Below are positions 12,273 to 22,355 of a DNA stretch of 64,000 nt, piece after piece; positions within the stretch are counted from its first letter, which is position 1; every line of letters begins with the position of its first letter. The notes under the pieces were generated by a model. The model had not been told where the DNA came from, did not search any database, and saw only the letters and a list, made by a program, of their open reading frames with translations. The position numbers were made by a program, and so were the translations under genes. The stretch comes from Cryptomeria japonica (Eukaryota > Streptophyta > Pinopsida > Cupressales > Cupressaceae): positions 556,289,136 to 556,353,135 of the forward strand of contig NC_081413.1 in NCBI RefSeq assembly GCF_030272615.1. The letters are read 5' to 3'.

Positions 12273-13698
12273 TGTATGTGGGAAAATGCAGTGACGAAAA
12301 CAAATAAATCAAATCTAAAAGACCCACACACCAATGAGACTCTTGGTGCAAGTATATGAACTAATGAACTAGTTCAACTTCCCAAGGGGTGTCCCATTGT
12401 TCTCTAGCTCACAAGATCCCTAAGTCAATGTTTTTCTCTCAGATCATTGAGCAAATAACTTAGGAATGACATTTCCAAGAACGAGTGATATTTGATTTAT
12501 ATGCATGAATGCATTCTAAGATATATATGATGTTTAGAACTATGATGATTAAGCTAGTATGAAGATGATGATATGATAAAAGATTAGAAAATTATCCTAG
12601 CATGATATACTATCCTAGCATGAATATCTTATGATATGAAAAATACTTCTAAATGCTATGATGATATTCTAACAAAGAGAGGCTAAAATGCTTAGTAAAT
12701 TAGACTATAATGTAGATGCATGAAACTTGGATTGATATGAAAATGAGGAATGAGAGCTCTATTTATAGGGAAAATAGGGCAATGGATGGTTAAGATTGAA
12801 TAATCTTTACAAGGGTCATGATTGAATGTTAATCAATCCATATTTACAATTCTCACCAATGAAATAGTGACGATTGTCAACAAAGGGTTACTTGATAGGA
12901 GATGTAAGAAGCATTAAATGCCTGAGAAGACATGAAGGTTACCCTGGGAGGTAAGGGTTAAGGTTAGGTTAGGGTTATCTAATGGATAAAGCTTTTACCC
13001 AAGAGGTAAACTCTTGTGCAAGGGTTAAATAGATAATCAGGGTTAAAGCCATGAATGCTTGATGAAACTCTTGGGTTAGCTAGGGGTTAAGTTAGAGAGA
13101 AAGTCTCTAACCATGCAAGAAGGTTGAGTTAACCATTAATGGTTAGGAAGACTTTGGGGACAAATTTGTAAGAGTCCTTCCAAATTTGGGGGAACTTAAC
13201 AAGTTAGCTTGTTGAAGAAATAAAGCCTTTAATGCATTTAGAAGACTTTCTTCCAAATTTGAGAAGTGACCTCCTCAAACTTAGGGAAATGATAGAATAA
13301 GAGGGATTGAGGCTAATTGATTAAGATCAGATGGGTTCTAGAAGAATGCTTAGGAGACAAGTGGGAGATGTAGGAAAATGCAAGTGGATGGAGGAGAAGA
13401 ATTTTGATTAAAATAAAATTGATTTATTTCAACAAAAATAGATGTAACTTGCATAAATACAAGTGGGGGATTTTAATAAATATATTAGATTTATTTATTT
13501 GCAAGGATCAATTCAATTAAATGTAAAATTAATTAGAAAAGGAGAAAGGGGAATTAATTAAATAAATTGAGTAATCCATTTTATCAAATAGATGAAAGCG
13601 AAGAAATTAATTAAATTGAATTTAATTAATAGGAGGAATGGGGTTAAAATAAATATTAAATATTTATTTAGGAAAGTGGTCAGATTTATACGTCTACA
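12273..13698 (-). mobile_element. 3' LTR of Tat-B
   Basis: On the minus strand it starts TGTAGACGTATAAATC after the polypurine tract and probably ends ...CCACATACA at 12,273. Its TATA box on the minus strand is CTATAAATAG near 12,750. The part at 13,033-13,508 is repeated at 41,627-42,106 with few differences, proving the pairing of the two LTRs. The distal end at 12,273 is inferred from the TG...CA rule. Confidence 0.7.
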
Positions 13699-13716
13699 TT
13701 TTGCCCCTCTTTAAAG
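13699..13716 (-). promoter_or_regulatory. Polypurine tract of Tat-B
   Basis: The minus strand reads CTTTAAAGAGGGGCAAAA directly before the LTR start TGTAGAC. The core AAAGAGGGGCAAAA is also used at the Tat-A 3' LTR. It primes plus-strand DNA synthesis during reverse transcription. Confidence 0.75.
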
Positions 13717-13750
13717 TGATGTGTGTGCACATGTTGATTCAAAGAAAATC

Positions 13751-14010
13751 TCTCGATATGCTACCAAATTTTTTTCGATATGATGTTGTCGCCAAAGTTA
13801 TCGATATGATGCCCCAGATATAGAATTGATTTGATATGAAAAGTTTATATGATGTTGGTGTCGATATGAAACTGATATGAAATTGATGTCGAGATTCGAT
13901 ATGATGCCCCAGATGTGAATAATTGATTTGATATGAAAAGTTGATATAAAGCTGGTGTCCATATGAAACTGATATGAAATTGATTTTAAGATTCGATATG
14001 ATAATGCCCC
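13751..14010 (+). repeat. Tandem repeat, about 95-bp unit, two copies
   Basis: TCGATATGATGCCCCAGAT opens each copy (13,801 and about 13,896), followed by ATTGATTTGATATGAAAAGT and CATATGAAACTGATATGAAA or a variant. The word GATATGA occurs many times within the segment. Confidence 0.7.
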
Positions 14011-14159
14011 CTTGGGAGATCGTTCATGCACTAAAGGCATGAATGATCTCTCGAAAGAAGAAGAATGTTATTGGAAAGATAGAAGAGTGGATAGTTGTTG
14101 ACATGCATGGGTTTGATAAAATTGATTAGATTGATTGGATTGATAAGAATAAGATCAAG

Positions 14160-14505
14160 TCTGGTTTCAAGAATGACACCTCCTATATAAGACAAAGATG
14201 ATCAAAATGCCTAGTTTCAGGAACGATATATCTTGTATAAGACTTGATCAAAACGTCTGGTTTTGGGAAAGATACATCCTGTATAAGACATGATAGAATG
14301 GATCAGCTGAAATGGATTGATAGAATTGATAAGATTTATTGGATTGATAGAATTGATAAGATTGAGGTCAAGTTTGGTTGTAGGAATGACACCTCCTATA
14401 TAAGACAAAGATGATCAAAATGTCTGGTTTCAGGAACGATATATCTTGTCTAAGACTTGATCAAAACGTCTGGTTTCAGGAAAGATACATCCTGTATAAG
14501 ATATG
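14160..14505 (+). repeat. Higher-order tandem repeat, 213-bp period with sub-units
   Basis: The words GAATGACACCTCCTATATAA, GATCAAAATG, GGAACGATATATCTTGT and GATACATCCTGTATAAGA recur in the same order at 14,171 and 14,384 (213 bp apart). Each half contains three sub-units of the form GGTTTCAGGAA-GATA-ATC-TGTATAAGAC, about 48 bp each. Confidence 0.75.
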
Positions 14506-15545
14506 ATAGATGAGAGTTGGATGAATAATGAAGATATGAAAGTGAAGAAATATTCCATGATGATGCGATAGATATGCATGTGAGGGATGCAATGATGAAT
14601 GTGACTAGATAATGATGATGAGATGTATCTTGAAAATAAGAAGTATGATGTGAGATGTTTCTTGAAAATGAGATGTATGACAATTATAATGATATGAGAC
14701 TAATGCAAGATTAAAATGATATACAACTTACTGCAATTGTATGCAACTAAATGATCACTTAATTCTGTCACTGTCATTCTTGTTAGTCTCTTGTTTGTGC
14801 TCCTTTAGTCATCATTGAGCTTTTGATATGTTGAAAGTTAATACAAGAATCATGGTATAATTGAATCATAACGACCTAAGTATAACTCACATGATTTTTG
14901 ATATTGTAAGATGATACAAGCATCGAGGTATAATTGAACCAAGATAACCTGAGTGTTGCTTGCATAAAACAGACAAGAGTTAACCATTTGTATGTGCAAA
15001 ATGGAAAATGTCTTCAATGATATGTTTCCAATCAAGTTTCGAGACAAATTTGCACCATATGAATGATTGCTTCACAGACATAAAACCAAAGAAAAATATC
15101 AGAATCCTTCATTGCTTCTCTAGCTTAGTGCATCCTTGAGTAGCTCAAGAGATCTAATGATTCAAAAATCAAGATACAAATAGTCAAAACTTCATGCTAA
15201 ATATAAACAAATCATAATTCAGAAAAATCATCCATCGTGTGTGTGTTAAAGTTGCAGTTGGATAATGATCATGTTTTCTAGCCTGATGAGTAGTTTTGAC
15301 AATGATTTCCTAGTATGTTGCGATCCTTGTTTGTTGTTTGAATGCCAAAGTGAGGAATGTTGCCCCCAGTCATGGATATTTATTGATATGGATATATACG
15401 TTGATCACCAAGCCATGGTGGAATATGATATGGATAACTGTTTTAGATAATCAAGGACAGTGACTACGCTATGTATGTCTGGGATAATGCTAGGTGTATA
15501 AGTGTTTGGCGATGGCTATCAGCTAAGACTAGATGGATCAAAGAT

Positions 15546-15550
15546 ATGAG
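15546..15550 (+). repeat. Target-site duplication of Tat-A (left)
   Basis: ATGAG directly before the LTR terminus TGTATATGG; matched at 31,623-31,627. Confidence 0.92.
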
Positions 15551-16327
15551 TGTATATGGTGAAAATGGATAACAATAATAACAAAATTGAAAGGCTAAAT
15601 GAATTCAACTACCAAACCCTAGCCTAACAACAACAAAGATCCACCATAACATATGAAGATTACCTAAGACAATGCAAATCAAATGAAATCACAAAGATTA
15701 TACCATCACATGTCCAATAGGGTTTTGATCTCCATTCTTCCTATCTCCATTGATCTTGCTTGATATATTTGCTCTCAGATTTTATGTGCACAAGAGCTCA
15801 ACAAAGAATGGAATGTGGTTGCAAGTAGGATCGTAGTGTAGTCAATTGATCAAGTAGTTAGCTCATTAAGTCATTAGGGTTTGATAATGAAGGAAGTATC
15901 TCCTTATATAGAAGACACAATAAGAAATGGAGGGATAAGATTGAGAGGTGTAAAAAAGGAGGTCGGCTAGGATTAGAGGGTAGGTAGAAGAAATAATAAA
16001 ATAATGAAAGAGGTAGGTAGTGTAGGAATTAAGAGATGAATGAAATGTGTCATGTGTAGAAAAGGCTAATGAATTAATTAAATAAATAGAGATTTATTTG
16101 ATTAATAGAAGAAGTGGGATAATTAAATAAATAAATATTTATTTAATTAGGAAAAGGATAATTTAAATAAATAAATGTATTTATTTAAATGAGAAATAAG
16201 GCTAGAAGAGGATAAATGAATTAATTAAATAAATAAAGATTTATTTAATTAATAGAAGAATTAGGCTTAGATAATTAAATAAATAAAATATTTATTTAAT
16301 TAGACTTGACAATTTTAGGTGTCTACA
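15551..16327 (-). mobile_element. 3' LTR of Tat-A
   Basis: 777 bp, minus strand TGTAGACACC...CCATATACA. It contains 15 bp (CTTCCTATCTCCATT, near 15,737) absent from the 5' LTR. A TATA box is on the minus strand (CTATATAAGG, near 15,902-15,911). AT-rich TTTATTTAATTA-type blocks fill its first 250 bp. Confidence 0.93.
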
Positions 16328-16341
16328 TTTTGCCCCTCTTT
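16328..16341 (-). promoter_or_regulatory. Polypurine tract of Tat-A
   Basis: The minus strand reads AAAGAGGGGCAAAA directly before TGTAGACACC; it is shared with Tat-B. Confidence 0.85.
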
Positions 16342-16572
16342 GAGACAATGCGGCTTGTCGCGTTGTTTCAAAGAAGATAAGATGAACTGATACAGAGTTG
16401 CCCCAAGATGGGAATGATATGCCCCTCGAGAGATTGGATGAAAAATGTTTGAAAAGATCGCAGACAATCTCTCGATAAGAAAGACGGGATAGAATGGACT
16501 GACCAGATAAAGTGACAGAGTCACAGGATAACGAAGACTGACTCGGGAAATGAGGGCTAAGGCGAGGGTAGG

Positions 16573-16580
16573 CTATAAGA
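16573..16580 (+). promoter_or_regulatory. TATA box proposed for the antisense PMD gene
   Basis: CTATAAGA inside GGTAGGCTATAAGATAGACC, 99 bp upstream of the proposed ATG. It is followed about 30 bp later by a pyrimidine/adenine-rich stretch (TCCTCATTGTCATCC) suitable for transcription start. It lies on the strand opposite to gag-pol. Inferred from sequence only. Confidence 0.5.
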
Positions 16581-16809
16581 TAGACCACAGGCAAAAGACA
16601 TCCTCATTGTCATCCACACATCCACGAGAGCAGAGTGCAGAGCGAGAAAAGAGCAGTAGCAGTCAGCAGCGATGGCTTTCGTTCACAGATTCGATCGCGT
16701 TCGTCGATTCTAGAGGCCAGCAGAGGCAGGAGAGCTGGTAAGTACCACCAAACCTCCTCGTACTTTGATGCATTTATTGTTGTCATTAATGCATGGTAGA
16801 TAGGGAAAT

Positions 16810-17085
16810 AAATGCGTTTAGAATAGTGTCCCAAAAAATGTCAAAAAATGTTTAGGCGCGTCTATGTCCGCTAGGCACGTCTGTGTTGGTGCCAGCCGCA
16901 TTTGTGTTTAGAAATGCGTTTATGCCAAATGTGGACGCGTTTGTGTAATGTAGGGGTGTCTGTGCCAAGAAGGCACGTCTATGTCACCCAGGCACGTTTG
17001 TGCAGAGCATAGGCACGTTTATGTCTTTCAGGCGTGTCTGTGCAGTCTTTAAGCGCGTTTGTGTCAGGAAAGCACGTTTATGTCC
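16810..17085 (+). repeat. Phased short-motif array, 13 sites at 19-21 bp
   Basis: Core GC(A/G)CGT(C/T)T(A/G)TGT. The central CGT (or its variant) starts at 16815, 16859, 16878, 16897, 16917, 16938, 16957, 16976, 16995, 17016, 17035, 17056 and 17075. The spacers of 5-8 bases differ between copies while the core is kept. On the minus strand the core reads ACAGACGTGC, the same word as in the 5' leader arrays of this element but in the opposite orientation. Confidence 0.85.
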
Positions 17086-17212
17086 AAAAATACAAATTTT
17101 TGTCTTCTAGGTCAAATCGGCAGTTCTGTGATGAACATACGCTGTCGATTGAATAAGCTGCTGAGAGGATACACTCAAGCAGGTCCTCTAGGGACGACTA
17201 GGATAGATCAAG

Positions 17213-17487
17213 GCACTTTGTGAGGAACAGTGAGTACCAAGATAGAGTACTTTGTGATGAACAGGGAGTACTAAAATATGAGCAGCACTTTGTGATGAAC
17301 AGGGAGTGCAAATGTGAGGAGCACTTTGTGATGAACAGGAAGTGCAAAACACGTAGTACTTTATGATGAATAGGGAGTACTACTAGGATAGATAGCAACA
17401 CTTTGTGATGAATAGTGAGTGTCACTGGGATAGATAGCCATATGCATTTAGATAAAAAGTAGCATTTTGTGATAAATAGTGAATGCC
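17213..17487 (+). repeat. Array of seven hairpin units with compensating stem changes
   Basis: Each unit is a short stem around a 15-nt loop TTGTGATGAACAGGG or a close variant. Stem pairs: GGCACT/AGTACC (17,213; one mismatch), AGTACT/AGTACT (17,246), GCACT/AGTGC (17,285), GCACT/AGTGC (17,321), GTAGTACT/AGTACTAC (17,353), ACACT/AGTGT (17,398) and GCATT/AATGC (17,462). Both arms change together, keeping the pairing in six of seven units. Palindromic protein sites or RNA stem-loops would both explain this. Confidence 0.8.
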
Positions 17488-19387
17488 ACTATGACTGACA
17501 CGATTGATTTGCTTGATTGCAGGAGTATTTGCCGATGCCAGAGTCACGGGAGAGATTTACGTCGACTCAAAGATTGCGACCTAAGTTGACACTTGGGGAC
17601 TGAGCCGCGTTTGAGGCGATGGGATTGAGACATGTTCTATATGTGCCTGAGTTTCGGGCGAACATGGGACTGTTGACTGCACTGGCTAAGAGATGGCACT
17701 CAGAGGCTTGTACTTTTCATTTGCCGATGGGTGAGATGACAGTCACCTTGGAGGATGTCTACAGGATACTCAGGATACCGATCGATGGGGACCTGATTCC
17801 GTATGATCAAGATGGAGATAGGGAGCCCTGAGATGAGTGTTCCAGGACCCTGGATTGGAGATGAGGGCTGGGCATGTGGCTTGGGATACGATCACTGCTA
17901 CAGGATTGGCACTGCCAGCAGTGATAGGAGGAGCGATCAATAGGTTCCTGTGTCCTGATAGAGTGACACGGGGGTTGGCTGTGGGCTGGGGAGGTGCATT
18001 AGAGACACTGGTGACACAGCACACCAGATATGCTTGGGGACCGTGTGTGTTGGCACACCTCTACTATGAGCTGCATCAGTTCGTATACCATGGATCAGTG
18101 GGATTAGGCTGCGGGGTGACACTGCTGCAGGTGTGGGCTTATGAGCATCTGCTAGTGATGAGGCTGATACACTTCAGAGGCAGGGGACATGGACGCAGTT
18201 TTGTGCACCTGTATGATATGATCACATTGTAGCCACGGATTGGCAGGTTGGAGCACTGGCGACGGGTGATGGATGAGATTGATGTGGTCATATGGAGGCC
18301 ATACCTCGGATGTGAGGAGTGGGAGGATGATGCAGTTGAGCTTCCTTACACCTTTCGAAGCAGGTATCTGATTGGGCGGATGCCCTATGTGCTAGAGAGA
18401 TAGCTTGTGGATAGGGTTTGCAGGCAGTTTGGCCGGATCTAGAGGATGCCACGGGGCTCAAGCATGTATGCACGGATAGTTAGAGATCAGGCACAGTTTG
18501 GGCCCCTATTGTCATATGATCTGGCAGTTACACAGCTAGCAGAGATGGTGCCCCTACCCTAGGACATGTGGCCAGAGGTCGAAGATGCCGGCATGGATGC
18601 CGAGTATACAGCATACTGGGCGGAGCATCCCTTCCCACGCTTGACGGATCCGGGAGAGCTACTTGAGGGAGATGATGGTGGGGATGATGATGATGGGGGA
18701 GGTGATGGGGGTAGGGGCCAACGGAGGAGGAGGGGAGCAATTGGAGAGAGGAGGGTTGCACCTCGGAGGGAGGGTGGAGAGGAGAGACAGGCTTAGGTGG
18801 TGAGGGGTCGCGGTGGATTGCCGCTACAGGTGCCAGCAGCATAGGGTCCCAGACAGGTACAGGTACAGGGACAGGGACAGGTGCCAGTACAGGCACCAGT
18901 ACAGGTACAGGCACAGGGGCAGGCACCCGTACAGGGAGAGCCACAGGCTGAGGTGGATGAGATCTAGGAGTTAGAGAGGGAGAGGGATCGGCTCAGGAGG
19001 AGGCTCCGAGATATTGAGCGGGAGCAGGATCAGGTTATTCAGCGTTATACAGAGGCTGAGACAGCGCTGAGGGTGGGGAGACAGGCAGCGGAGGACATAG
19101 GGGCAGGATATGCTTATGTCCAGCGGGCAGGGGAGGAGATTGCCTACTGGCGGGATCTCTATTATGGTGCAGTGCCAGCAGATCAGCGGGCGAGGAGCTT
19201 CCATAGACCATCGCGGACAGCGACAGCTACGGGAGGGAGCCGAAGGAGGCAGGCATCTAGTGGTGGGGTCATGGGTCCTCCACCACCACCAGATAGAGGG
19301 GACAGGAGGGATGATCCTGGGACAGGTCCTTCCAAGGGCTCAGACTCCGTCGAGGCCAGCAGCTCCGAGGGAGGGAGTTCATCATAG

Positions 19388-21171
19388 CCTTAGAGGGCTC
19401 CCTATGTATCAGTTTTGTACCATTTTTGTATGATGATGTAGACACCTTCGGGTGATTCTAGCCATATGATTTTGACATCATTGTATCATGACACTTTTGA
19501 TTATATATATATGAGATGATTCATCTTTGCGGTAGCTATATGCATGTGTACCTATGTGATGGGATGTTCTTATGTGATGCTTATGATATGGATGCAAATA
19601 TGTACATGATGAAGTGCAATATTTTTGTTCTTTTATGTTTTTATATGTGTATGCACGATGTAAATGTGAATGTATGTAATGCAGATGAATGTGATAATGC
19701 AAATATAAATTGTGCTAACATGTGTTGTGTGCAGGATGTGATGCAGTTGTGATATCTATATGTATGTATGAAATGCTTATATGTGGTAATGCAGGTGCAA
19801 CTACATGAAATGCAAATGTTTTTGGTGTGTCATTATACTCAGTCATGTGATAGTAGGCTACGCGGACTTAAGAAAGACGATGGAAGTCAACCAAGAAAGG
19901 GGGATGAAAGATAGAAGATATGAACGTGAAAGAGCTTCTTGTGCATTATCATCATTGAGCTTTATTATGGCAAGTAGGTTATGACAATCAAGGCATATGT
20001 TAGACCCAGAAAGTCATTGTACCTATTTGCATGGAGATAAGAAAGTCACAAACAAGGAATGCCCCAGTTTATACTAGACTCACAGTGTCCTCATATCCTT
20101 GGACAAGTCATAGCATTACTAAGAGACAATCCACAGACAGCAAACAAAAATAGGTGACGATACCCCATCCTCGTCTTTCTAGTCAAAGACATCCTGGAGA
20201 TAGAATCTCTAGTCAGAGACATCCTGGAAAAGCTAAAAGACATGTCACCAAAAAAGATGAAATCAAAAGAAAACCAAGACTCGACACCAACATCCACTGT
20301 AGCCCTCAAGTTTAGTGTCTCTTGTCACTTGTATAAGTCTTATTTGATTGTGGTCACAATGTTTACTTTCACAAAATGGATAGATAGCACTGAACCATAA
20401 TGTTGTTTGAGTCTATTGAAAGATTTGATTTGTTGAAGCCCATTGTTGCTGCTGTGTCTCATCTGAAACTGACCAAATCCATGAAACTGATATTTTATTG
20501 CGGAGAAGATGAAACTTTATTGCGGATCTGTGATGCAAATGTTGCTTTATTACGGATTGTGCGCGGATAGACTGAAGGAAGCTGGAAGAAACTGTACTCC
20601 TTGAAATATATGATGTTTTTAGTTCCACACCCATCACTAGACGTAGGATTTGCCGTAGCCACAGATAGGATCTGATTTATTATGGATGGAAAGGGAGGTG
20701 AAAAGGGAGGTTTATTATGAATGGCTAACCAATCTCGGGTAGATCAATAACAAGCCATGATGGGAATGGGTAAGTTTATTATAGATGAATTGGTCGAGTG
20801 TGTGCAAAGTGAAAGGATGCAAGTGAATCTCGAAGGAGGGAGGAGCAATGTCTCTACGCATGGCACCGGTGACCCAGTTTTCACCATGGTACTTGCCCAG
20901 GGCACCACCGAAGTGGTTTTCACCGTTGGATGAAATTATTTCTCTTTACTTTTTTCAATTTTTCAATGTTTCCTTGTGTCACAAGGCGCCTGTTTGCCAG
21001 GTTTTCACCAAGTAACGATTTTTTTGTTTTTATAATTTTTTTTGTATTTTTGAATTTTTTTGATTTTTTTGTATTTTTGAATTAGGATATTCCGAAGAGC
21101 TATGTGTAGAACCTGCGAAGGTGCATGCTATTGATAGGATCCTCCAAAGGTTCACCTTCTATAGTTGAGAG
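19388..21171. other. Tat-A spacer between PMD gene and integrase
   Basis: No coding domain was found. 19,500-19,830 is rich in TATATG/TGATG words. 20,160-20,240 contains a short duplication (TCTAGTCA(A/G)AGACATCCTGGA twice). GGTTTTCACC recurs at about 20,917 and 21,000. The segment GCGCCTGTTTGCCAGGTTTT (20,986) followed by a T-rich tract is matched next to the Tat-B integrase at 31,663. Confidence 0.5.
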
Positions 21172-22355
21172 CTAATATGCCCCAGATCCATATGTTGCTG
21201 TAATGATGTAAGGACCAAGCCAATTTGGTTCGAACTTGCCCTTCTTCTCTCTGTCTTGCTGATTTTTGGGGTTTTCTCTAAGAACCAAATCACCTACCTC
21301 AAATGTGCGAGGCTTGACTTTGTGATTGTAGCTGTGACTCATTCGTTGTTGGTAAGCCTTGAGATGATTAAAAGCAGTTTGTCTCCATTCATCCAACAGT
21401 TCAAGTTCTTGTAAGCGAGAGACTCTATAATCTTCATCACCGATGATGTTTTGCAAAGAGACCCGTAAAGAGGGTAACTCGACCTCAATAGGCAAAATGG
21501 ATTCAGTGCCATAGACAAGTGAATAGGGTGTAGCTCCTGTAGGTGTACGAACACTTGTGCGATAGGCCCAAAGTGCAGGATTAAGTTGGATATGCCAATT
21601 ACGGCCAGCGTCGTCGACTGTCTTCTTAAGAATTTTAAGGATTGTTTTATTAGACGCCTCAGCTTGGCCATTACCTTGGGGGTAATATGGTGTGGAGAAA
21701 CGATGGGAAATATGGAAGCGGTCACAGAGTTCACGAACATCCTGATTTTTGAAGGGACGCCTGTTATCAGTGATAATGGAAATAGGAATACCGTATCGGC
21801 AAATGATATAGTTAAGGATGAATGTAGCAATCCGTTTTCTAGTGACTTGTGTGAGAGGCATGGCTTCAATCCATTTTGTGAAATACTCTGTGGCAGTGAT
21901 AATGAATTATGACCATTAGAAGAAGGAGGGTGAATCTTGCCTATGAGATCGAGTCCCCACTGACAAAAGGGCCAAGGAGATGCAATTGGTTGTAGTTCTT
22001 GTGTTGGCGCATGTATGAGGTCTCCATGAATTTGACATTGCTTACATTTCTTGACAAACTGATATGAGTCTTTTTCCATATTGGGCTAGTAATATCTAGT
22101 CCTAATGAGTTTCTTGGCCAAGGTAGGACCACTAGCATGTGGACCACATATCCCTTCATGCACTTCACGTAACGCAATCTGAGCTTCGTCGCTTTCTAAA
22201 CATCTAAGAAGAGTGCCATCTAAACCTCGCCCGTATAGGATATCAACTAAAATGACATATCGAGAGGATTGGCGAATGAAGGTGCGACGTTGGTTATTTG
22301 ATAGATCAAGAGGTAGGATATTGTCACAAAGGTATGTGAAGATGGAACCATATAA
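21172..22355 (-). pseudogene. Integrase of Tat-A (frameshifted)
   Basis: Ty3/Gypsy integrase, which joins the cDNA to host DNA. The N-terminal zinc-binding part shows VHEG and PHAS histidines and CKQC cysteines. The DDE core shows GLDLIGKI (first Asp), IITDNRRPF (second Asp) and GQAEASNKTI (Glu). The C-terminal part has the conserved NHLKAYQQRM, VGDLVLRENP and GKFEPNWLGPY. One base is missing near 21,907 (compare Tat-B), which shifts the frame inside the core. A TAG replaces the Trp of YYWPNM near 22,087. All catalytic residues are still encoded, split over two frames. Confidence 0.88.

Larger units (their letters stand above)
13717..15550 (-). other. Tat-B 3' internal region, repeat-rich and non-coding
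   Basis: This lies between the integrase end (now beyond the Tat-A insertion) and the 3' LTR. It corresponds in position to the part of Tat-A that holds the antisense PMD gene, but no PMD sequence was found here. Instead it is full of direct repeats (13,751-14,010; 14,160-14,505) and a weaker duplication of GTATAATTGAA(C/T)CA at about 14,856 and 14,929. Confidence 0.55.
16738..17522 (+). other. Proposed intron of the antisense PMD gene
   Basis: 785 nt from CTG|GTAAGT to TTGATTGCAG|GAG. Joining the flanks keeps the exon 2 frame that runs into the PMD core. It houses the 20-bp-phased motif array and the hairpin array. No EST or protein evidence is available here. Confidence 0.5.
16672..19387 (+). 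pseudogene. Antisense plant-mobile-domain (PMD) gene, two exons, decayed
   Basis: Proposed exon 1 is 16,672-16,737 (ATG in CGATGGCT context, 22 codons, TAG at 16,711). A donor GTAAGT follows at 16,738. The acceptor TTGCTTGATTGCAG ends at 17,522 and exon 2 continues in the same phase. Exon 2 has hallmarks of the plant mobile domain (MAIN/PP7-like family): ALAKRWHSEACTFHLPMGEM, TLEDVYRILRIPIDG, EMRAGHVAWDT, VLAHLYYELHQFVYHG, GVTLLQVWAYEHL and FRSRYLIGRMPYVLER. The C-terminus has an acidic Gly/Asp run, a basic RGQRRRRG, a Gln/Val/Pro repeat, a coiled coil rich in Glu-Arg, and a Ser/Gly/Pro tail. Breaks: TGA at 17,601 and 17,829, a frameshift at about 17,830, and TAG at 18,230, 18,401, 18,440, 18,560, 18,794, 18,842 and 18,965. 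Extra antisense ORFs with PMD similarity are known in Tat elements; splicing here is my inference. Confidence 0.75.

Noticed and set aside
16810-17085. CRISPR-like look of short repeats with variable spacers
   Set aside because: Plant nuclear retrotransposon context, repeat core of about 12 bp, spacers of 5-8 bp, no cas genes; the spacing suggests helical phasing, not CRISPR.
17837-19387. Programmed TAG readthrough or a TAG-recoded gene
   Set aside because: Other breaks (TGA, frameshift) are present in the same gene, and CHG deamination explains the TAG bias more simply.
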